From Melaminivora alkalimesophila (lineage in GTDB: Bacteria > Pseudomonadota > Gammaproteobacteria > Burkholderiales > Burkholderiaceae_C): a stretch of 7,446 nt of DNA. Below the pieces are notes generated by a model, which searched no databases, had not been told where the DNA came from, and was given only the letters and a program-made list of their open reading frames with translations. The translations under genes were made by a program, and so were the position numbers. Positions 1-7,446 of this stretch are shown here, one piece after another (the first letter of the stretch is position 1; every line of letters begins with the position of its first letter). The stretch is from contig NZ_ALEE01000719.1 of the NCBI RefSeq assembly GCF_000282995.1, positions 1-7,446 of the forward strand, read 5' to 3'.

Positions 1-101
1 AGCGGGCGCAGCCGGTGCAGCGCGAAATGCGGCGTGCGCGCGACCGTGGTGCCGCCTGCCAGCACCGCCTGGAACTGCGGCCGGGTCCTGAGCCAGTGCA
101 T
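1..101 (-). CDS. rnpA: RNase P protein component, N-terminal part (cut by window edge)
   Basis: This is the protein subunit of ribonuclease P, which helps the catalytic RNA remove 5' leaders from tRNA precursors. Thirty-three codons are visible, reading MHWLRTRPQFQAVLAGG and then TTVARTPHFALHRLRP; the rest lies beyond the left edge. The R-x-x-x-F-x-x-V-L block (Phe10 is the family's conserved early aromatic residue) and the later HFALHR match betaproteobacterial RnpA starts. The ATG at 101-99 was chosen because AGGGA lies four bases upstream on the minus strand. A GTG directly before it (104-102) is in frame and cannot be excluded. It follows rpmH by 67 bp on the same strand, the usual rpmH-rnpA order, and no promoter was seen in that gap, so cotranscription from the rpmH promoter is likely. 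Identification is confident despite truncation because sequence and neighbourhood agree. Confidence 0.9.
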   Translation of the reverse strand, partial: MHWLRTRPQFQAVLAGGTTVARTPHFALHRLRP

Positions 102-168
102 CACGTCCCTGCCACAGGCGCCGCCGGCACGGCCTGGCCTGGGCAACCGGCGTGCAAGGCCCGAAGCC

Positions 169-303
169 TCAGACGGCCAGGCGCTTGCGGCCCTTGGCGC
201 GGCGCGCGGCGATGACGGCGCGGCCGCCGCGCGTCTTCATGCGCACGAGAAAGCCGTGCGTGCGGGCGCGGCGCGTCTTGGAGGGCTGGTAGGTGCGTTT
301 CAT
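169..303 (-). CDS. rpmH: 50S ribosomal protein L34
   Basis: This is the small, very basic L34 protein of the large ribosomal subunit, which binds 23S rRNA. The 44-residue product begins [20 protein letters not shown] and ends AKGRKRLAV. The MKRTYQPS start, the HGF block and the R-x-x-x-KGRK-x-L tail are the family signature, and the length is the usual one. The start is fixed by the conserved N terminus; the bases before it (GGAAAGCGAGAACCACC on the minus strand) give only a weak Shine-Dalgarno. It is divergent from dnaA and upstream of rnpA, the standard arrangement at many bacterial origins. A good sigma-70 type promoter lies about 100 bp upstream on the same strand. Nothing in the protein is unusual. 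Confidence 0.98.
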   Translation of the reverse strand: MKRTYQPSKTRRARTHGFLVRMKTRGGRAVIAARRAKGRKRLAV

Positions 304-405
304 GGTGGTTCTCGCTTTCCGTGAAGGGTTCGGCGGCCGGCTGCTGCACGAGCTGCCAAGCGGCCAAGAAATGGCTGCCCTGAACACATTCCAGGGAAAC
401 CGGCA

Positions 406-434
406 ATTATTGCAGGCTGGCGCCGCGCTGGCAA
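406..434 (-). promoter_or_regulatory. Predicted sigma-70 promoter of rpmH-rnpA
   Basis: On the minus strand TTGCCA (434-429, five of six matches to TTGACA) and AATAAT (411-406, five of six to TATAAT) are separated by exactly 17 bp. Transcription would start near 399, giving a leader of about 96 nt before rpmH. The -10 element sits within a small perfect inverted repeat, GCAAT-T-ATTGC (403-413). The bases just after the -10, TGCCGGT, form a GC-rich discriminator, which in characterised ribosomal promoters goes with ppGpp/DksA inhibition; applying that here is inference. Confidence 0.65.
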
Positions 435-477
435 TGCCCCCACGCGGCGCACACCCTGCACGGGAGGGCGTCCGGGT

Positions 478-506
478 TTGTGGATAACCTTTTGACAAGC
501 TAGAAT
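478..506 (+). promoter_or_regulatory. Predicted dnaA promoter
   Basis: TTGTGG (478-483, three of six matches to the -35 consensus) and TAGAAT (501-506, five of six to the -10) are 17 bp apart. Transcription would start near 513, leaving a leader of about 40 nt. The weak -35 element is covered by a consensus DnaA box at 479-487, so DnaA binding would be expected to block RNA polymerase. DnaA autorepression is established in E. coli and other species; here it is inferred from the overlap. Confidence 0.5.
479..487 (-). promoter_or_regulatory. DnaA box, exact consensus
   Basis: TGTGGATAA on the plus strand is the exact reverse complement of the high-affinity DnaA box TTATCCACA, and flanking bases extend it to GGTTATCCACAAA on the minus strand. 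It overlaps the predicted -35 element of dnaA and lies beside the AT-rich patch. It may serve in autoregulation, in origin recognition, or in both. Confidence 0.8.
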
Positions 507-527
507 TGCCGGTCCCGCGCGTTCCTC

Positions 528-536
528 CTATCCACA
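528..536 (+). promoter_or_regulatory. DnaA box, one mismatch
   Basis: CTATCCACA differs from TTATCCACA only at its first base. It lies in the predicted dnaA leader, 15 bp before the start codon. Its core TATCCACA (529-536) is a perfect inverted copy of TGTGGATA at 479-486, so the two boxes flank the dnaA -10/start region in opposite orientation. Bound DnaA could act as a roadblock or a looping pair; that is inference. Confidence 0.6.
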
Positions 537-551
537 ACTAGAACCACGTCA

Positions 552-1973
<1,422 letters not shown>

Positions 1974-2029
1974 GAGGCCGGAGCCATGCCCATCCAGAGG
2001 CAAAATGGCGTGTTGCCCGGTGCGTGGCG

Positions 2030-2054
2030 CCCCGCCCCGCGCCCCCACCCTCCC
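2030..2054 (-). other. Putative G-quadruplex motif before dnaN
   Basis: The plus strand shows five C runs of 4, 4, 5, 3 and 3 bases (2030-2033, 2035-2038, 2042-2046, 2048-2050, 2052-2054) separated by only 1, 3, 1 and 1 bases. The minus strand therefore meets the classical quadruplex rule (four or more G runs of at least three, loops of one to seven). It ends 17 bp before the dnaN start codon. In the transcript the tract is C-rich and G-poor, resembling a Rho loading site, so the RNA rather than the DNA could be what matters. The motif is certain; folding or function is inference. Confidence 0.55.
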
Positions 2055-2071
2055 TTCCAAGGTTGACTGTC

Positions 2072-5924
<3,853 letters not shown>

Positions 5925-5929
5925 GGGCA

Positions 5930-7446
5930 ATGGGCGCGCGCCTGCGCTGGGCCCTGGCCTGCCTGCTGCTCGCCCTGGCGGGCCAGGCCGCGGGCCAGAC
6001 CCCGGCCGCCGGCTCGGCTCCGGATTGCAGCGGCGCGCACCGCATCCGGCTGCGCACGCCGGTGGCGCTCGAACCCTCCGAGCGGGCCGCCCTGCGGGCG
6101 CTGGGGCCGCTGCGCGTGACCTCGGTGAACGCCCCGCCCCTGAGCCGCTACGATGCCCCGCGCGCCGCCTACGCGGGGGTGGCGACCGACCTGCTGTGCT
6201 TCATCGCCGGCCAGCTGGGGCTGCGCGTCGAATTCGTCCCCGCCCTGGAGCTGACGGTTCCGCAAAAGATCCAGCGCGTGCAGGAGGGACAGCTGGACGT
6301 CTTCGTCCCCTTGAGCTACACGCCCGAGCGCGACCGGCAGGGCCTCTTCAGCGTGCCCTTCCATGAGAGCCACTACGCCGTCGTCGCCCGCAAGGGTGCG
6401 CGCCTGCCCATCGAGCACACGGTCGACCTGGCGAACCACCGGGTCGGCCTGGTGGGCGGCGTCGCGCTGCTGCCGCTGCTGCAGGGCATCGTCCCGCAGG
6501 AGCGGCTGCGGGTCTTCGAGCAGACGGTCGGGCCGGACGGCCTGTTCGCGGCGCTGCGCCAGGGGGACATCGACCTGGCGGTGTTCAACCACGACTTCTT
6601 CATCGAGGAGCGCTACCGTCAGGAATGGTTCGACCTGGAGGTGGTGCACCGCCTGCGCGAGTTTCCGCGCGAATACCGCTTCTATTTCAGCCGCTCGCCC
6701 CGGCACGAGCGCATCGTCGCGGCCTTCGACCGCTACCTGGCGGCCGCGGACGTCTCGGAATCGCTCGCAGCGCACGAGCAGGGCGAGCGCCAACTCATCG
6801 ATCGCTACGTCGCCCAGCGCAGCCGCAGCCTGTTGTTGCAGGCAGCCGTGGTGGTGACCGCGGTGCTGGCCCTGGCGGCCTACGCCACGCTGCGCCGCCA
6901 CCAGCGCCTGGTGCGCGAACTGGACGACAGCCGCAGGCAGGGGCTGGAGCAGCAGCGCCAGCTGCAGCAGGCCAACCAGGAGCTGGAGCGGCGCAGCCAG
7001 ACCGATGGCCTCACCGGCCTGGCCAACCGCCGGCATTTCGACCAGGTCCTGGCACGCGAGCATGCGCGCCAGCTGCGCACGGGCGCGCCGCTGAGCCTGC
7101 TGTTGCTCGACGTGGACCACTTCAAGGAGGTGAACGACCGGTTGGGCCACTCCATGGGCGACGACTACCTGCGGGCCCTGGCGCGCACCCTGTCCACCCA
7201 CGCGGCCCGGGCGACCGATCTGGCGGCGCGCTACGGCGGCGAAGAATTCGCCTGTCTGCTGCCCGACACCGACTCCCCGCAGGCCGCGGCCCTGGCCGAG
7301 CGCATCCGCGCGGGCGTGGCGCAGTTGGACCTGCCCAGCGGCAGGGGGGACGGCACGCCGCTGACGGTGAGCATCGGGGTCGCGACCCTGGTGGACGGCC
7401 GCCACGGCGCCGAGCGGCTGGGCGAGGAGGCCGATGCGCAGCTGTA
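5930..7446 (+). CDS. Membrane-bound diguanylate cyclase with periplasmic solute-binding sensor (C terminus cut)
   Basis: This likely makes cyclic di-GMP from two GTP in response to a periplasmic ligand. The 505 visible residues show: a signal peptide (1 to about 20, ALACLLLALAG core); a family-3 solute-binding domain (about 60-280) with GVATDLLCFIAGQLGLRVEF (83-102), TPERDR (131-136) and FSVPF (140-144); a transmembrane helix (about 300-319); a Gln-rich probable coiled coil (about 323-356); and a GGDEF domain starting at TDGLTGLANRR (358-368), with Asp394 in LLDVDHFK, Asn402 and the active site GGEEF (436-440). RATD (427-430) lies exactly five residues before GGEEF, the classic inhibitory I-site. 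The sequence stops at ADAQL plus two bases, where ADxALYxAK is expected, so only a short tail is missing. ATG 5930 has GAGGG (5923-5927) three bases away or less; in-frame GTG 5921, overlapping the gyrB stop, is an alternative. The ligand is unknown: the Asp that binds the amino group in amino-acid binders seems to be Asn220. Confidence 0.9.
   Translation, partial: MGARLRWALACLLLALAGQAAGQTPAAGSAPDCSGAHRIRLRTPVALEPSERAALRALGPLRVTSVNAPPLSRYDAPRAAYAGVATDLLCFIAGQLGLRVEFVPALELTVPQKIQRVQEGQLDVFVPLSYTPERDRQGLFSVPFHESHYAVVARKGARLPIEHTVDLANHRVGLVGGVALLPLLQGIVPQERLRVFEQTVGPDGLFAALRQGDIDLAVFNHDFFIEERYRQEWFDLEVVHRLREFPREYRFYFSRSPRHERIVAAFDRYLAAADVSESLAAHEQGERQLIDRYVAQRSRSLLLQAAVVVTAVLALAAYATLRRHQRLVRELDDSRRQGLEQQRQLQQANQELERRSQTDGLTGLANRRHFDQVLAREHARQLRTGAPLSLLLLDVDHFKEVNDRLGHSMGDDYLRALARTLSTHAARATDLAARYGGEEFACLLPDTDSPQAAALAERIRAGVAQLDLPSGRGDGTPLTVSIGVATLVDGRHGAERLGEEADAQL

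Larger units (their letters stand above)
399..513. repeat. 10-bp inverted repeat at the two divergent promoters
   Basis: ACCGGCAATT at 399-408 and its exact reverse complement AATTGCCGGT at 504-513 are separated by 95 bp. Only the two arms are repeated; the region between is not. Each arm overlaps the end of the predicted -10 hexamer and the start region of the promoter reading outward from it: AATAAT then TGCCGGT for rpmH, TAGAAT then TGCCGGT for dnaA. The repeat is read directly from the sequence. A shared operator or a shared discriminator is inference. Confidence 0.6.
304..551. other. rpmH-dnaA divergent intergenic region, candidate oriC
   Basis: This 248-bp gene-free stretch separates leftward rpmH-rnpA from rightward dnaA-dnaN-gyrB. 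It holds both divergent promoters, one consensus DnaA box (479-487) and one near-consensus box (528-536) in opposite orientation, and the most AT-rich patch I noticed in the window (about 481-507, roughly 60 percent A+T by eye, against a clearly GC-rich background). Known biology: the rpmH-dnaA spacer is a common oriC position, and gene polarity flips here as expected. Against it: only two boxes are visible, whereas proven origins usually have more, and the AT-rich patch is short. The 304-399 part is the probable rpmH leader, in which I see nothing distinct. The replication origin could instead lie outside the window. Confidence 0.45.

Noticed and set aside
492..497. Perfect -35 hexamer TTGACA before dnaA
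   Set aside because: At 16-18 bp downstream the sequence is GC-only (CCCGCGCG) with no -10. The nearest -10-like element, TAGAAT at 501, is only three bases away. The TTGTGG/TAGAAT pair with 17-bp spacing fits better.
522..530. AGGAGGA ribosome-site look-alike on the minus strand (TTCCTCCTA on plus)
   Set aside because: No start codon follows at a usable distance on the minus strand, and there is no coding-like frame. The plus strand reads it as untranslated dnaA leader.
1999..2017. GGCAA/TTGCC stem in the dnaA-dnaN gap
   Set aside because: A five-pair stem with a nine-base loop and no T run is too weak to call a terminator or regulatory structure.

Overview
The window is the replication-initiation locus of a GC-rich bacterial chromosome. 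Two gene sets diverge from a short spacer: rnpA and rpmH run leftward, and dnaA, dnaN and gyrB run rightward. GC content, codon use and protein details (a DnaA with a short Ala/Pro linker, a GyrB of about 870 residues starting MTAE with an enlarged C-terminal half, and an RnpA starting with RTRPQFQAVLAGG) fit a betaproteobacterium of the Burkholderiales, most likely Comamonadaceae. That placement rests on remembered family features, not on a search.

Layout. Positions 1-101 (minus) hold the N-terminal third of rnpA, cut by the left edge. Positions 169-303 (minus) hold complete rpmH. Positions 304-551 are the only substantial gene-free stretch. It carries a convincing promoter for rpmH, a reasonable one for dnaA, a consensus DnaA box on the dnaA -35 element, a second near-consensus box in the dnaA leader, and a perfect 10-bp inverted repeat that places the same sequence at the -10/start region of both promoters. 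It is the best oriC candidate here, although it is box-poor. Then follow dnaA (552-1973), dnaN (2072-3178), gyrB (3309-5924) and a membrane-anchored diguanylate cyclase with a periplasmic solute-binding sensor (5930 to beyond the right edge).

How the genes work together. DnaA opens the origin, DnaN is the sliding clamp that tethers the polymerase and helps inactivate DnaA through RIDA, and GyrB relieves the positive supercoils made by the fork. RpmH and RnpA serve ribosome assembly and tRNA 5' processing. Linking these growth genes next to the origin is a conserved bacterial arrangement. I saw no terminator between dnaA and the right edge, so the four rightward genes may share readthrough transcription.

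The coding content is mostly core and conserved. The parts worth a second look are: the matched -10/discriminator element in the two divergent promoters; a strong G-quadruplex motif just before dnaN; two short ORFs that fill the dnaA-dnaN and dnaN-gyrB spacers and end at the next start codon; and the c-di-GMP synthase coupled to gyrB. I found no CRISPR array, insertion sequence, tRNA or phage gene, and no evidence of a wholly new system.
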